In this document: positions 18,714-27,963 of the stretch, piece by piece
Layout of the letters: each line of letters opens with the position of its first letter
How positions within the stretch are numbered: the first letter of the stretch is position 1
Origin: Marinobacterium litorale DSM 23545
Lineage (GTDB): Bacteria > Pseudomonadota > Gammaproteobacteria > Pseudomonadales > Balneatricaceae
Length of the DNA stretch: 64,000 nt
Direction: 5' to 3'
Assembly: GCF_000428985.1 (NCBI RefSeq)
Contig: NZ_AUAZ01000004.1
Location: forward strand, 62,001 to 126,000
Notes under the pieces: model-generated
Databases searched by the model: none
Seen by the model: the letters and a program-made list of their open reading frames with translations, nothing else
What the model was told of the DNA's origin: nothing
Made by a program: the position numbers and the translations under genes

Positions 18714-20158
18714 CGATAAACCTCAACCGTCTTTATCTGCTCAAGATTCAGAGGATAGATAACGATACCGCGCTGGAGACGCTGCTCAATGCGGATCTCC
18801 CCTCCCTTAACATCAAGCATCCTGCCACTGAGCGCATTACCTAACTCGGTGTAAACGCGCACCTGAGCACCTTCCCATGATGCGAGCTGGTTTTTAGCCG
18901 TCACCTGGAACCGCTTTGGTTCAGGTTCGGGGTCACGCTTTGCCATACCGCGCAGCAGGTCATCCTCCTCCGACTCTACGGCGTCATCACCGGTTTCAGC
19001 TGCGATCTCTGCCGAAGCAGACGCCTCTGACGAGGAAGCTTCCGGAGCCGCCTCCGCTGTTTCTGGGGCTTGCTCCACCAGCTGAGGGTTCTTTAACGAC
19101 GGTTCCGGCATCCGATCCGGCAGTTGCGGCGGCACCATAATGGCTGCCCAGTTGATCGTATCAATCGCAACCGGCTGATCATTGACCCGGACACGCATAT
19201 TCAGACGTTCGATAAGCTCGGTCGGCGCGCCCATGCCCGCCATCACTTCCGGCCCCAATCCTCCCGGAGGATCGATCACAACATTGATCCGCCCGCGCGG
19301 CTGATTAACCCCGGTATACATGGCCCAAACAGGCTCGGGCAGATCAACGCCCTGGGAAAGCAGCATCTGCTCCAGTAAACGACGATGCTCAGCCAGGTAA
19401 GCATCCACCTCAACACCCGCCTTTTCCGAGCAGAAGCGATTGCGACGGATGTTATAGCCACCATCCTGATACTCAACCTCGATGCGCTGTAATCGGGGAT
19501 TAGCCGCCAGCATTTGGGACGGCGCCAGATTACTGCCAGCAACGGACAGTTCGATATCCATATTGGAGCGTCCGATAGCATCCAGATCCGCATTGGCCAT
19601 AATGCGAACAAAACGCTCTGCCGGGTTAACCTGCAATGAACTCATCAAATCCATCTTGACCCGGTTATAGCCCATTTCCCGCAGTGCCTGGGTATCCAGA
19701 TTCTGCACATCCCCGCACGCCAGTGCATTCGGACTCACCGCATCGGCTGACAGCGACGCCATCTCGGCGGCCTGCGCCTCCATCGACTTAATAAGACCGC
19801 TATTGAGGCCCACTTCCAGACCGTTGATCATCAGACTCAGATAGGGCGGCCAATCACCGGACTCGATGCGTCCCTGAGGATCAAGAAAAAAGAGTGGATC
19901 CTGCGATTTGATCCGGATGGAATCGATGGGGATGGTGGTGCCATCGGTGTGCAGACGGATATTAACACCATCGACACCGACCTCGCCCAACGGGTGGGCA
20001 TAGATGGCACCGTAGGTGACTTCCGCCACCGGCATCGCCTGCTCCACGAACCTGTCGGCATAGGACTTAACCTGATACCAATAGAAGCCATAGGCACCTG
20101 CCGCCAGGATAGCGGGCAGTAGCACCAGAATAGAGAACCAGGTGGCGAGCTTGCGCAT
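18710..20158 (-). CDS. Membrane-anchored hypothetical protein with a small beta-barrel-like tail
   Basis: A 482-residue protein I cannot name. One N-terminal membrane segment (about 7-27) is followed by a large probably periplasmic domain, an Ala/Glu/Ser-rich low-complexity linker (about 355-410) and a compact C-terminal segment of about 70 residues (QLASWEGAQVRVY, ALSGRMLDVKGGEIRIEQR, LNLEQIKTVEVYR) whose alternating strands and glycines resemble an SH3/Sm-like barrel. The first 60 residues after the anchor are rich in YGAIYAHPLGEVGVDGV-type strands. It overlaps xerD by four bases and may be co-transcribed with it. The C-terminal fold is an inference from pattern only. Confidence 0.8.
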   Translation of the reverse strand: MRKLATWFSILVLLPAILAAGAYGFYWYQVKSYADRFVEQAMPVAEVTYGAIYAHPLGEVGVDGVNIRLHTDGTTIPIDSIRIKSQDPLFFLDPQGRIESGDWPPYLSLMINGLEVGLNSGLIKSMEAQAAEMASLSADAVSPNALACGDVQNLDTQALREMGYNRVKMDLMSSLQVNPAERFVRIMANADLDAIGRSNMDIELSVAGSNLAPSQMLAANPRLQRIEVEYQDGGYNIRRNRFCSEKAGVEVDAYLAEHRRLLEQMLLSQGVDLPEPVWAMYTGVNQPRGRINVVIDPPGGLGPEVMAGMGAPTELIERLNMRVRVNDQPVAIDTINWAAIMVPPQLPDRMPEPSLKNPQLVEQAPETAEAAPEASSSEASASAEIAAETGDDAVESEEDDLLRGMAKRDPEPEPKRFQVTAKNQLASWEGAQVRVYTELGNALSGRMLDVKGGEIRIEQRLQRGIVIYPLNLEQIKTVEVYR

Positions 20159-20255
20159 AGCCGCTCCTTATATCGTTCATCCCTTGATCTAATGGATTCT
20201 ATGTCCCCAATGCCAAAATGGCGAGTGCTTGACCCTGCTTGAGATCATAAAACGC

Positions 20256-20285
20256 AAAAAGGGTGGCCTTTCGACCACCCTTTTT
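20256..20285. terminator. Bidirectional terminator after rplS
   Basis: Arms AAAAAGGGTGG (20256-20266) and CCACCCTTTTT (20275-20285) with an 8-base loop. It lies 26 bp past the rplS stop and gives a U-run on the minus strand, ending the rpsP-rimM-trmD-rplS operon. Confidence 0.9.
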
Positions 20286-20310
20286 GGAAGCTTGCGCGAC
20301 GTGGAATCGC

Positions 20311-20667
20311 TTAGCCCAGCTTCTCCTTGATACGTGCGGACTTACCGCTACGCTCACGCAGGTAGTACAACTTGGCCTGGCGCACGTCACCACGACGCTT
20401 GACTTCGATACCTTCTACAGTCGGGCTGTAGGTCTGGAAGGTACGCTCAACGCCCACACCGTGGGAGATCTTACGTACGGTGAAGGCAGAGTTCAGGCCG
20501 CGGTTACGCTTGCCGATTACTACACCTTCAAACGCCTGCAGACGGCTACGGTTGCCCTCTACCACGCGTACCTGGATAACTACGGTATCACCCGGAGCAA
20601 ATGCCGGGATTTCTTTACCAGTCTGTTCAGCTTCGATCTGCTGAATGATTGCGTTTTTGCTGCTCAT
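20311..20667 (-). CDS. rplS: Ribosomal protein L19
   Basis: A 50S subunit protein at the 30S-50S interface, 118 residues. It is recognised from [48 protein letters not shown] and the basic [15 protein letters not shown] tail. It is the last gene of the rpsP-rimM-trmD-rplS operon and is followed by a strong terminator. Confidence 0.98.
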   Translation of the reverse strand: MSSKNAIIQQIEAEQTGKEIPAFAPGDTVVIQVRVVEGNRSRLQAFEGVVIGKRNRGLNSAFTVRKISHGVGVERTFQTYSPTVEGIEVKRRGDVRQAKLYYLRERSGKSARIKEKLG

Positions 20668-20676
20668 CGCTCGCTC

Positions 20677-21432
20677 CTAATTTTCACCCGCCCGCCCTTC
20701 GGCCTCGCGGATATATTCGCTTAACAGCGCTTGTTGTTCCGGGTCCAGTTCGATCTGTTTCAGCAGGTCGGGGCGCCGCTGCCAGGTTCGACCCAGCTGC
20801 TGCTTGAGTCGCCAGCGCCGAATCCGCTCATGATTACCACTGAGCAGAACCTCCGGCACTTCCATCCCATCAAGCGATTCCGGACGTGTGTAGTGCGGAC
20901 AATCCAGAAGCCCTTCGAAGAAGGAGTCTTCAGTTGCCGAATCACTGTGCCCCAGTACGCCCGGAAGCATTCGCGACACGGCATCGACCAACACCATCGC
21001 AGGCAGCTCACCACCGCTGAGAACGAAGTCACCCAGTGACCACTCCTCATCGACTTCAGCCTGGATCAGTCGCTCATCTATCCCCTCGTAACGCCCCGCC
21101 ACCAGGATCAGACTTTGCGCCTGCGCCAGCTCGGCCACCCCGGCCTGATCCAGCCTGCGCCCCTGAGGGGAGAGGTAGATCACCCGGGCACCGTCACCCG
21201 CCGCCGCTTTCGCAGCATGAATCGCATCACGCAATGGCTGAACTTTCATCAGCATTCCCGGGCCGCCGCCGTAGGGGCGATCATCCACGGTACGGTGCCG
21301 GTCATGCGTGAAATCACGCGGGTTCCAGCACTCGACGCTGATCAGTTCATTGCGCACTGCTCGTCCGGTGACGCCGTAGCGGGTAAGCGCTTCAAACATC
21401 TCCGGGAACAGGGATACGATCCCGAACCACAC
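20677..21432 (-). CDS. trmD: tRNA (guanine-N1-)-methyltransferase
   Basis: A SPOUT-class enzyme making m1G37 in tRNAs read by G36-containing anticodons, which prevents +1 frameshifts. It has 251 residues, opens with [24 protein letters not shown], and carries the trefoil-knot SAM site ([40 protein letters not shown]). The GTG start lies three bases past the rimM stop. Standard operon position between rimM and rplS. Confidence 0.98.
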   Translation of the reverse strand: MWFGIVSLFPEMFEALTRYGVTGRAVRNELISVECWNPRDFTHDRHRTVDDRPYGGGPGMLMKVQPLRDAIHAAKAAAGDGARVIYLSPQGRRLDQAGVAELAQAQSLILVAGRYEGIDERLIQAEVDEEWSLGDFVLSGGELPAMVLVDAVSRMLPGVLGHSDSATEDSFFEGLLDCPHYTRPESLDGMEVPEVLLSGNHERIRRWRLKQQLGRTWQRRPDLLKQIELDPEQQALLSEYIREAEGRAGEN

Positions 21433-21435
21433 GAC

Positions 21436-21969
21436 TCAGAACTCCGGGTCCCAATCGACCCGCATAATGCCTGAATCCAGATCAATCTCTTTGACCACCT
21501 GATCGGGGAGCCAGGGCAACAGACGCTCTTCGCGATCAATGCTGTCCTCTGTACCCTTAACCACCAGCACGTCATTGGCGCCGGTTTCCATCAGATGATC
21601 CACCCGACCCAGCAACACGCCGGATTCGGTATATACCAACAGGTTTTCCAGCTGGCTCCAGTAATACTCGCCTGACTCCAATTGCGGCAGTTCCGTTTTC
21701 GGCACCGCAATCTCGAGATTGGTGTACAACCTCGCCTGTTCAGGAGACTCAACCTTATCCAGCCGGGCGACCAGACCCTTACCGTGTTTTTTACCGCCGA
21801 CCCGCTTGAGCTCGGTCCATCGACCGTCCAAACGTACCAGCCACGGTGAGTAGGTCAGGATATTTTCCATCGGCTCGGTGTAGGAGTAGACCTTGATCCA
21901 ACCCTTGACACCGTAGGTGGAGGTGAAGCGCCCGAGGGTTACAACATCCTCTTCGCTATATTCACGCAT
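21436..21969 (-). CDS. rimM: Ribosome maturation factor RimM
   Basis: A 30S maturation factor acting on the S19 region, 177 residues. The N-terminal RimM domain shows VTLGRFTSTYGVKGWIKVYS; the C-terminal PRC barrel contains EYYWSQLENLLVY, GVLLGRVDHLMETGANDVLVV and LLPWLPDQVVKEIDLD. It sits between rpsP and trmD as expected. Confidence 0.97.
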   Translation of the reverse strand: MREYSEEDVVTLGRFTSTYGVKGWIKVYSYTEPMENILTYSPWLVRLDGRWTELKRVGGKKHGKGLVARLDKVESPEQARLYTNLEIAVPKTELPQLESGEYYWSQLENLLVYTESGVLLGRVDHLMETGANDVLVVKGTEDSIDREERLLPWLPDQVVKEIDLDSGIMRVDWDPEF

Positions 21970-21997
21970 CCTGACTCAGCCTGCTCGTCAACGTTTC

Positions 21998-22249
21998 TTA
22001 CTGTGCTGCCTTGCGGGCATCCTTGATCAGCGCCGCTACGCGATCAGACGGCTGAGCGCCTTTGCCGATCCAGTAATCGATACGCTCCAGATTGACGCGC
22101 AGCTTCTCTTCCTGGCCGCGAGCAACCGGGTTGAAAAAACCGACCCGCTCAATAAAGCGGCTGTCACGCGCAAAGCGCGAGTCGGCAACAGTGATGTGAT
22201 AGAACGGACGCTTTTTGGCGCCACCACGAGACAAACGAATAGTGACCAT
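21998..22249 (-). CDS. rpsP: Ribosomal protein S16
   Basis: A 30S subunit protein, 83 residues, starting [19 protein letters not shown] and ending in the usual [16 protein letters not shown]. It is the first gene of the rpsP-rimM-trmD-rplS operon; the 190-bp gap upstream contains the ffh terminator and presumably the operon promoter. Confidence 0.98.
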   Translation of the reverse strand: MVTIRLSRGGAKKRPFYHITVADSRFARDSRFIERVGFFNPVARGQEEKLRVNLERIDYWIGKGAQPSDRVAALIKDARKAAQ

Positions 22250-22349
22250 GCGCTGGACCCCTTTATTTCGCGGGATGGGTTTTAGGATCGCCCATCGTGA
22301 TTGTTTCCTCTGGGCTAAACGTGAAACCGCCTCACCCCGAGGGCCTTAC

Positions 22350-22388
22350 AAAAATCAGGGCGGCAATTCTACGCGAATCCACCGCCCT
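22350..22388 (-). terminator. Probable terminator of ffh
   Basis: Arms AGGGCGG (22357-22363) and CCGCCCT (22382-22388) with an 18-base loop, followed on the minus strand by GATTTTTG. It lies just beyond the ffh stop and before rpsP. Confidence 0.6.
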
Positions 22389-22442
22389 ATAAAAGCTATT
22401 TCGTGTACTTTTTAGCCAACGCGCACATCGCGCGAGCGCCCG

Positions 22443-23825
22443 TCAGAAGCGGGGGAAGCCACCGCCGCCACCCATACCCGGCGGCATCATCCCCTTCATG
22501 TTACGCGCCATCTTGGCCATGCCCCCCTTGGAGCCAAATTTCTTCATCATCTTGGCCATCTGCTTGTGCTGTTTAAGCAGACGATTGACGTCCTGGATCT
22601 GGGTTCCTGACCCCATGGCGATGCGGCGCTTGCGCGAGCCATTGATGATATCGGGGTTGCGGCGCTCCTTCATGGTCATGGAGTTGATAATGACCTCCAT
22701 CTGCCCCATGCCTTTCTCTGCCTGAGCGCTCTGCGCGGCCTGGGCCATCTGCCCCATGCCGGGCAGTTTCTCCAGCATCGACATCATTCCGCCCATGTTC
22801 TTCATCTGTTGCAGCTGCTCGCGAAAATCTTCCAGGTCGAAACCTTTGCCCTTGGTAACCTTCTTGGCAAATTTTTCAGCCTTGTCCTTATCGATCTTGC
22901 GCTCGGCTTCCTCGATCAGGGAAAGCACATCCCCCATGCCCAGGATACGGGACGCCACGCGATCCGGGTGGAAAGGCTCGAGTGCATCGCTCTTCTCACC
23001 AATACCCAGGAACTTGATCGGCTTACCGGTGATATGACGCACGGAGAGCGCCGCACCACCACGGGCATCACCGTCGGTTTTGGTCAGGATCACACCGGTC
23101 AGCGGCAGGACTTCATTAAAGGCCTTCGCCGTGTTGGCCGCATCCTGACCGGTCATGGAGTCGACAACAAACAGCGTTTCCACCGGTTCGACCGCCGCAT
23201 TCAACCGCTTGATCTCGTCCATCATGTCACTGTCGACATGCAAACGACCGGCGGTATCGAGAATCACCACGTCATGATGCTGAATCTTGGCGTGCGCGAT
23301 AGCACCGTTGGCGATATCGACCGGATCCTGATCCGCTGTGGAGGGGAAGAAATCCACTCCCACTTCGCCTGCCAGGGTTTCGAGCTGGCGGATCGCCGCC
23401 GGGCGGTAGATATCCGCCGACACCACCAGCACCTTCTTCTTTTTACGCTCTTTCAAAAAGCGTGCGAGCTTGCCCACCGAGGTCGTCTTACCGGCCCCCT
23501 GCAGACCCGCCATCATCAGCACGGCCGGCGGCTTGGTGGAGAGATCCAGCTCTTCGTTGGCTTCCCCCATCACTTTAACCAGCTCTTCGTTAACGATCTT
23601 AACGAAGACCTGGCCCGGGCTCAGGCTCTTGCTGACTTCCTGCCCGACAGCGCGCTCTTTAACACCGTTGATGAACTCTTTCACCACCGGCAAGGCCACG
23701 TCCGCCTCGAGCAGTGCCATACGCACTTCCCGCAGGGTGCCCTTGATATTCTCTTCAGTCAGTCGGGCCTGACCGGTAACGCTACGCAGCGTCTGTGTCA
23801 GTCGTTCCGTCAGATTGTCGAACAT
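22443..23825 (-). CDS. ffh: Signal recognition particle protein Ffh
   Basis: The SRP GTPase that delivers nascent membrane proteins to FtsY, 460 residues. It has an N-terminal four-helix bundle, the G domain (GLQGAGKTTSVGKLA, DIYRPAAIRQL, DTAGRL, TKTDGDARGG, GIGEKSDALEPFHPDR) and a methionine-rich M domain (MKNMGGMMSMLEKLPGMG and later SGTQIQDVNRLLKQ), ending in a Gly/Met tail. The ATG follows AGAGG. It is divergent from ypjD across a 192-bp gap, the usual arrangement. Confidence 0.98.
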   Translation of the reverse strand: MFDNLTERLTQTLRSVTGQARLTEENIKGTLREVRMALLEADVALPVVKEFINGVKERAVGQEVSKSLSPGQVFVKIVNEELVKVMGEANEELDLSTKPPAVLMMAGLQGAGKTTSVGKLARFLKERKKKKVLVVSADIYRPAAIRQLETLAGEVGVDFFPSTADQDPVDIANGAIAHAKIQHHDVVILDTAGRLHVDSDMMDEIKRLNAAVEPVETLFVVDSMTGQDAANTAKAFNEVLPLTGVILTKTDGDARGGAALSVRHITGKPIKFLGIGEKSDALEPFHPDRVASRILGMGDVLSLIEEAERKIDKDKAEKFAKKVTKGKGFDLEDFREQLQQMKNMGGMMSMLEKLPGMGQMAQAAQSAQAEKGMGQMEVIINSMTMKERRNPDIINGSRKRRIAMGSGTQIQDVNRLLKQHKQMAKMMKKFGSKGGMAKMARNMKGMMPPGMGGGGGFPRF

Positions 23826-24017
23826 GAAAAACCTCTGCCTTGGACACCGGATAATAGGGCCGTTTTAGCCGCACACGCGATAAGGAACGGTGCCTCGATT
23901 GCTTGATCGCCACATTATACAGGAGCCACTGCTAACTAGGCACCCACCCACAGTGTCTCAATATTTCCCTGCTCCCCTATTTGTGACAAACTAGCGCGCT
24001 TATTAGGGAGGAGTTCA

Positions 24018-24812
24018 ATGCTGTTCATCGCTACGCTGATCGCAATTATCGGCTACGCTGGAGGCGCCTGGCTGCAGTGGCAGCGTGTAGCCGCACCGGG
24101 CGAGGGGCAGCGCAACCTGATTCGGGCCCTCGGCCTGGGCGCATTCGTTGTGCACGGCTACGCCGTCTATGATGTTCTGCACTACCCGGAAGGGATCGAT
24201 CTGGGAACCTTCCCGGTGGGCTCGCTGATCGCCTGGGTGGTGGTTGGGATTCTGCTCGCCAGCAGCCTGCGCCAGAAACTCGACAACCTGTTTATCGGTG
24301 CCTTTCCCATGGCGGCGATTACGGCCGCACTGGCTGCCTTTGGCCCGGATACCGGCGATCACCGCCTCTACCCGGGCGGACTGGTGATCCACATTCTGCT
24401 CTCACTGCTGGCTTACAGCATTTTCACCCTTGCCGCGTTGCAGGCACTGGTACTGTCCCGCCAGGAGCACTTGCTCAAGCATCATCACACCCGCGGGCTG
24501 ATCCATACGTTACCGCCCCTGCAGATCATGGAACGGCTGCTGTTCGATATGCTCTGGTGCGGTTTCATCCTTCTCAGCGTGTCACTGGTCACCGGCTTTT
24601 TCTTTGTTGAGGACCTGTTTGCCCAACACCTGGCCCACAAAACGATACTGTCGATTATTGCCTGGCTGGTCTATGCCATCCTGCTGGCAGGTCGCCTGCT
24701 GATGGGATGGCGCAGTCAGACGGCGGTGCGCTGGACACTGGGCGGGTTCATCCTGTTGATGCTGGCGTTTTTCGGCTCAAAAATAGTGGTTGAGATGCTT
24801 CTAAAGGGCTAG
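24018..24812 (+). CDS. ypjD: YpjD-like CcsA/CcmC-domain inner-membrane protein
   Basis: A 264-residue polytopic protein of the cytochrome c assembly (CcsA-type) family. About eight hydrophobic segments are visible, with conserved histidines in VVHGYAVYD, GLVIHILLSLLAYSIF and QHLAHKTILS that could bind haem. E. coli YpjD lies in the same place, divergent from ffh and followed by the CorC-like gene yfjD, and its exact role is unresolved. The ATG has GGAGGAG four bases upstream. Confidence 0.88.
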   Translation: MLFIATLIAIIGYAGGAWLQWQRVAAPGEGQRNLIRALGLGAFVVHGYAVYDVLHYPEGIDLGTFPVGSLIAWVVVGILLASSLRQKLDNLFIGAFPMAAITAALAAFGPDTGDHRLYPGGLVIHILLSLLAYSIFTLAALQALVLSRQEHLLKHHHTRGLIHTLPPLQIMERLLFDMLWCGFILLSVSLVTGFFFVEDLFAQHLAHKTILSIIAWLVYAILLAGRLLMGWRSQTAVRWTLGGFILLMLAFFGSKIVVEMLLKG

Positions 24813-24840
24813 CTCCGGCCGGCTTGACAGGGTACCCCTC

Positions 24841-24866
24841 GGACCAGACAATGGGGTCCCTTTTTC
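24841..24866 (+). terminator. Terminator-like hairpin after ypjD
   Basis: GGACC pairs with GGTCC across a short loop and is followed by CTTTTTC, within the 73-bp gap between ypjD and the CorC-like gene. It would reduce, but probably not abolish, read-through. Confidence 0.5.
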
Positions 24867-24885
24867 AGGTTAAGGTTTCACCACT

Positions 24886-26166
24886 TTGGAAGACGCGTCG
24901 ATAAGCTCGTTACTCATCATTCTGCTGCTTCTCATCATCTGCTCTGCGTTCTTCTCCAGCTCCGAAACCGGCATGATGTCGCTCAACCGTTACCGTCTGC
25001 GGCACATGGTCAAGAACAATCATCGGGGCGCACGCCAGGCCAGCAGTTTGCTGGAACGGCCCGACCGCCTGATTGGCCTGATCCTGATCGGTAATAACTT
25101 TGTAAATATCCTGGCCTCGGCCATCGCCACCGTGATCGCCGTACGCATCTGGGGCGATGCCGGCATCGCCATCGCCACCACCGGCCTGACGCTGGTCATC
25201 CTGATTTTTGCTGAGGTCTCGCCCAAAACCGTGGCAGCCCTGCACCCGGAACGGATCGCGTTTCCCGCGGCCTATATCCTGCGTCCCATGCTCACGTTGC
25301 TCTATCCGCTGGTGGTCATCGTTAACACCATCACCAACGGTTTTCTGCGCCTGTTTGGCATCAACCTCTCCGGCAACAGCAACGAACACCTGAGTACCGA
25401 AGAGCTGAGGACCCTGGTTAATGAAGCCGGCTCACTGCTGCCACAACGCAATCAATCGATGCTACTCGGTGTTCTGGAACTGGCTGACGTGACCGTCAAT
25501 GACATCATGATCCCTCGCAGCGAGGTGGAAGGGATCGACCTGGATCAGGAACTCGATGAGATTCTGACTCAACTGTCCCACACCAAACACACCCGCCTGC
25601 CCGTTTACCATGGTGATATCAACCAGGTTATCGGCATCCTGCATATGCGCAACCTGGCGCAACTGATCCAGCAGGGGCAGGTCACCAAACCGGCGATCAT
25701 GCAGGTAGTACGCGAGCCTTACTTTGTACCGGAAAGTACACCGCTGCAGACCCAGCTGCTGAACTTCCAGAAGCAGAGCCGCCGTATCGGTATTGTGGTG
25801 GACGAATATGGTGATATCGAAGGGATCGTCACGCTGGAGGATATTCTGGAGGAGATCGTCGGTGAACTGTCGGCGGACAACGCGGGGCTCAACCAGGAGA
25901 TCCATCCACAGGAGGATGGCAGCTACTTTATCGACGGCACGGCATATATCCGGGAGATCAACAAGAATCTGGACTGGAACCTGCCCACCGACGGTCCCAA
26001 GACATTAAACGGATTGATTACCGAAACGCTGGAGTCGCTGCCCGACGCCAATGTCTGCCTGCGGCTGGACGATTATCACTTTGAAACACTTCAAATCAGC
26101 GATAACCGGGTGAAAACCGTGCGTATCCACAAGGGGACACCCCAGCGACGCGGTAAGCACGGCTGA
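24886..26166 (+). CDS. yfjD: CNNM/CBS-domain HlyC/CorC family protein (YfjD-like)
   Basis: A 426-residue membrane protein. An N-terminal CNNM (DUF21) domain of about four membrane segments (1-180) contains SSSETGMMSLNRYRLRHMVK, LIGNNFVNILASAIATV and FAEVSPKTVAALHPE; a CBS pair follows (about 200-330: DIMIPRSEVEGID, IGIVVDEYGDIEGIVTLEDILEE split across the second CBS); a CorC/HlyC C-terminal domain (about 340-420) ends it. The family is linked to Mg/Co and other cation transport. The TTG start gives MEDASISS, matching the E. coli YfjD N terminus; no ATG lies before the first membrane helix. Confidence 0.9.
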   Translation: MEDASISSLLIILLLLIICSAFFSSSETGMMSLNRYRLRHMVKNNHRGARQASSLLERPDRLIGLILIGNNFVNILASAIATVIAVRIWGDAGIAIATTGLTLVILIFAEVSPKTVAALHPERIAFPAAYILRPMLTLLYPLVVIVNTITNGFLRLFGINLSGNSNEHLSTEELRTLVNEAGSLLPQRNQSMLLGVLELADVTVNDIMIPRSEVEGIDLDQELDEILTQLSHTKHTRLPVYHGDINQVIGILHMRNLAQLIQQGQVTKPAIMQVVREPYFVPESTPLQTQLLNFQKQSRRIGIVVDEYGDIEGIVTLEDILEEIVGELSADNAGLNQEIHPQEDGSYFIDGTAYIREINKNLDWNLPTDGPKTLNGLITETLESLPDANVCLRLDDYHFETLQISDNRVKTVRIHKGTPQRRGKHG

Positions 26167-26172
26167 GACTGA

Positions 26173-26367
26173 TTAAATATCGGTCTCACCCGCTTCTCGA
26201 CGCCGAATCAGCGCCCAGACCGCCCGTTTCTCTTCATCGCTCATGGCACCCCAGTCAGCGATCTCCAGGCCACTGCGGCGACAGGCCGTGCACAGATCGT
26301 GCTCATCCAGCATACAGATCCCCAGACAGGGGCTGGGCACCGCCGCGCGGCGGGTCTGTTCACTCAT
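26173..26367 (-). CDS. DUF1289 small cysteine-rich protein
   Basis: A 64-residue protein with the DUF1289 pattern: SPCLGICMLDEHDLCTACRR (four spaced cysteines, probably metal-binding), then EIADWGAMSDEEKRAVWALI. Its function is unknown. Its ATG overlaps the stop of the upstream Nudix gene (ATGA), so it is translated with it. It converges with the CorC-like gene, leaving six bases between stops. Confidence 0.88.
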   Translation of the reverse strand: MSEQTRRAAVPSPCLGICMLDEHDLCTACRRSGLEIADWGAMSDEEKRAVWALIRRREAGETDI

Positions 26368-26957
26368 ACTTCCTCCCGATGCTCTGGCCGCGGTCGCATG
26401 GGCAAACCGGCATCAAACCCTATATTCAGCAACTCCACCAGCACATAGGCGGTCAGTCCCCAGATAATCTCACCCTCATACGCCCAGGCCGGCACATAAT
26501 GAGTCTTGCCCCGGAACGGGATCTGATCAGTACGCAACGGCGGCTGTTCAATGAAGAAGCTCAGTGGAACCCGGAAAATCATCTCGATCTCATCCGGGTT
26601 CGGTATCAGCTGGATACGGGGGGGAATAATCCCGACCCAGGGCGTAACCGCCAACTGATGCTTGGAAACCAGCTGACCTAACGAACCAATCACCCGCACT
26701 TTGCCGGAATCGAGCCCAACCTCTTCACGGGCCTCACGCAGCGCCGTCGCCAAAAGATCGGTATCCTCCGTATCTTTCTTCCCCCCCGGAAAAGCCACCT
26801 CACCCCGGTGTGTAGACAGCGTTTTCGAGCGCAGGGTCAGGATCACTTCCGGATCCGGCTTATCGGTCAGCGCGACCAGAACTCCGGCTTCGGAGCCCGG
26901 CGCACGAAGCCGCCATGGCCGGTGCGTCGCCAGCCGTTCGGTCAGTTGTTCTAGCAT
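26364..26957 (-). CDS. nudL: CoA pyrophosphatase-type Nudix hydrolase
   Basis: A 197-residue Nudix protein. The upstream UPF0035 motif region and Nudix box appear as LSTHRGEVAFPGGKKDTED and LLATALREAREEVGLDS, with the extended spacing of the CoA-pyrophosphatase (YeaB/NudL) class. PWVGIIPP and the late ETAYVLVELL-like tail (WGLTAYVLVELLNI) also fit. It probably hydrolyses CoA or its derivatives to phosphopantetheine and 3',5'-ADP. The next gene (DUF1289) overlaps it by four bases. Confidence 0.87.
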   Translation of the reverse strand: MLEQLTERLATHRPWRLRAPGSEAGVLVALTDKPDPEVILTLRSKTLSTHRGEVAFPGGKKDTEDTDLLATALREAREEVGLDSGKVRVIGSLGQLVSKHQLAVTPWVGIIPPRIQLIPNPDEIEMIFRVPLSFFIEQPPLRTDQIPFRGKTHYVPAWAYEGEIIWGLTAYVLVELLNIGFDAGLPMRPRPEHREEV

Positions 26958-27069
26958 AGATATCTCCGACAGTCGGTCTATGATACCCCGCCGTCGGTTA
27001 TTGGAAAACTTCGCTGTTGAGCCGCTTCCTTCACCTCCCTAAAATGGAGAAAAAAGCCGGAAACGAATT

Positions 27070-27630
27070 ATGAAATATTGCAGCCAGTGTGGCGAAAGCG
27101 TCGAGCAGCGTATCCCGGAGGGCGACAACCGGGAACGCCACGTATGCCCGGCTTGCGGCACAATCCACTACCATAACCCGCGCGTCATCGCCGGCTGCCT
27201 GCCGGTCTATGGTGATCGAGTACTGCTGTGCCGCCGGGCCATTGAGCCGCGTCTGGGCTACTGGACGCTGCCGGCCGGGTTCATGGAGAACGGCGAATCC
27301 ACCGAAGATGCGGCACGTCGGGAGACCCGCGAAGAGGCGTGCACCGAGGTGGATATCGTCTCGCTCTACACACTGACCTCCATCATCCACGTCAACCAGG
27401 TGCAACTGATCTATCTGGCACAGATGCCGGAAAAGCGCTTCGGCCCATCAGAGGAATCACTGGAGGTCAGGCTGTTTCGCGAGGATGAGATTCCCTGGGA
27501 CAACCTTGCTTTTGAGACCATCCGCCAGGTGCTAACGCTTTATTTTCAGGATCGCAAGCACCAGCAGTTCCCTCTACGCCATATGGAGATTGACCGGAAC
27601 GCCTTTCACAGCGCCCGGGTACACCTCTAA
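27070..27630 (+). CDS. Nudix hydrolase with N-terminal zinc ribbon
   Basis: A 186-residue protein with two CxxC pairs (CSQCG at 4-8 and CPACG near 27) forming a zinc ribbon, followed by a Nudix domain: GYWTLPAGFMENGESTEDAA and RRETREEACTEVD. The layout resembles a short NudC-like enzyme; a dinucleotide such as NADH or FAD may be the substrate, but the NudC selectivity motif is not obvious. It is divergent from the CoA pyrophosphatase gene across 112 bp and followed by a small HTH gene. Confidence 0.88.
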   Translation: MKYCSQCGESVEQRIPEGDNRERHVCPACGTIHYHNPRVIAGCLPVYGDRVLLCRRAIEPRLGYWTLPAGFMENGESTEDAARRETREEACTEVDIVSLYTLTSIIHVNQVQLIYLAQMPEKRFGPSEESLEVRLFREDEIPWDNLAFETIRQVLTLYFQDRKHQQFPLRHMEIDRNAFHSARVHL

Positions 27631-27650
27631 TCAATCAGCGAGATACGTTC

Positions 27651-27953
27651 TTGGAATACAGTAAAGCGGCACTGGCGTTTCAGCGCAAAATCTACCTGGC
27701 CTGGCTGATCGACCAGTCACCCCACAGTCTGCTCAGCCTGCAACACACCACCGGCATGCCCCGCCGTACGCTTCAGGATACCCTGAAAACCCTGTCCGAC
27801 CTGGGGATTCAGTGCACCTTCGAGCAGCAAAGTGGCGAGCGTAATAACCAGGGTCACTACCGGATCGCGGACTGGGGACCGATCGACCCCACATGGGTCA
27901 GCCACCACCGGTCTGCAATCTGCTCGGCACTGGGCATACCGGCAACGGACTGA
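27651..27953 (+). CDS. Winged-helix DNA-binding protein
   Basis: A 100-residue protein with a predicted winged helix: an initial helix (KAALAFQRKIYLAWLID), then SLLSLQHTTGMPRRTLQDTLKTLSDLGI as helix-turn-recognition helix, and a short wing ending GHYRIADWGPID. It may be a small transcription regulator; its target is unknown. The start is a TTG 20 bp past the Nudix gene; no upstream ATG exists. It converges with the V-ATPase operon, ten bases separating the stops. Confidence 0.72.
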   Translation: MEYSKAALAFQRKIYLAWLIDQSPHSLLSLQHTTGMPRRTLQDTLKTLSDLGIQCTFEQQSGERNNQGHYRIADWGPIDPTWVSHHRSAICSALGIPATD

Positions 27954-27963
27954 CCCGCGCGGA

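Noticed and set aside
22809-23906. 365-codon plus-strand frame opposite ffh
   Set aside because: Shadow of ffh; no recognisable motif and no promoter or ribosome-binding site.
24825-24853. Sigma-70 promoter for the CorC-like gene (TTGACA near 24825)
   Set aside because: The -35 is perfect but no good -10 follows at 16-18 bases; the sequence there belongs to the hairpin, so I did not list it.
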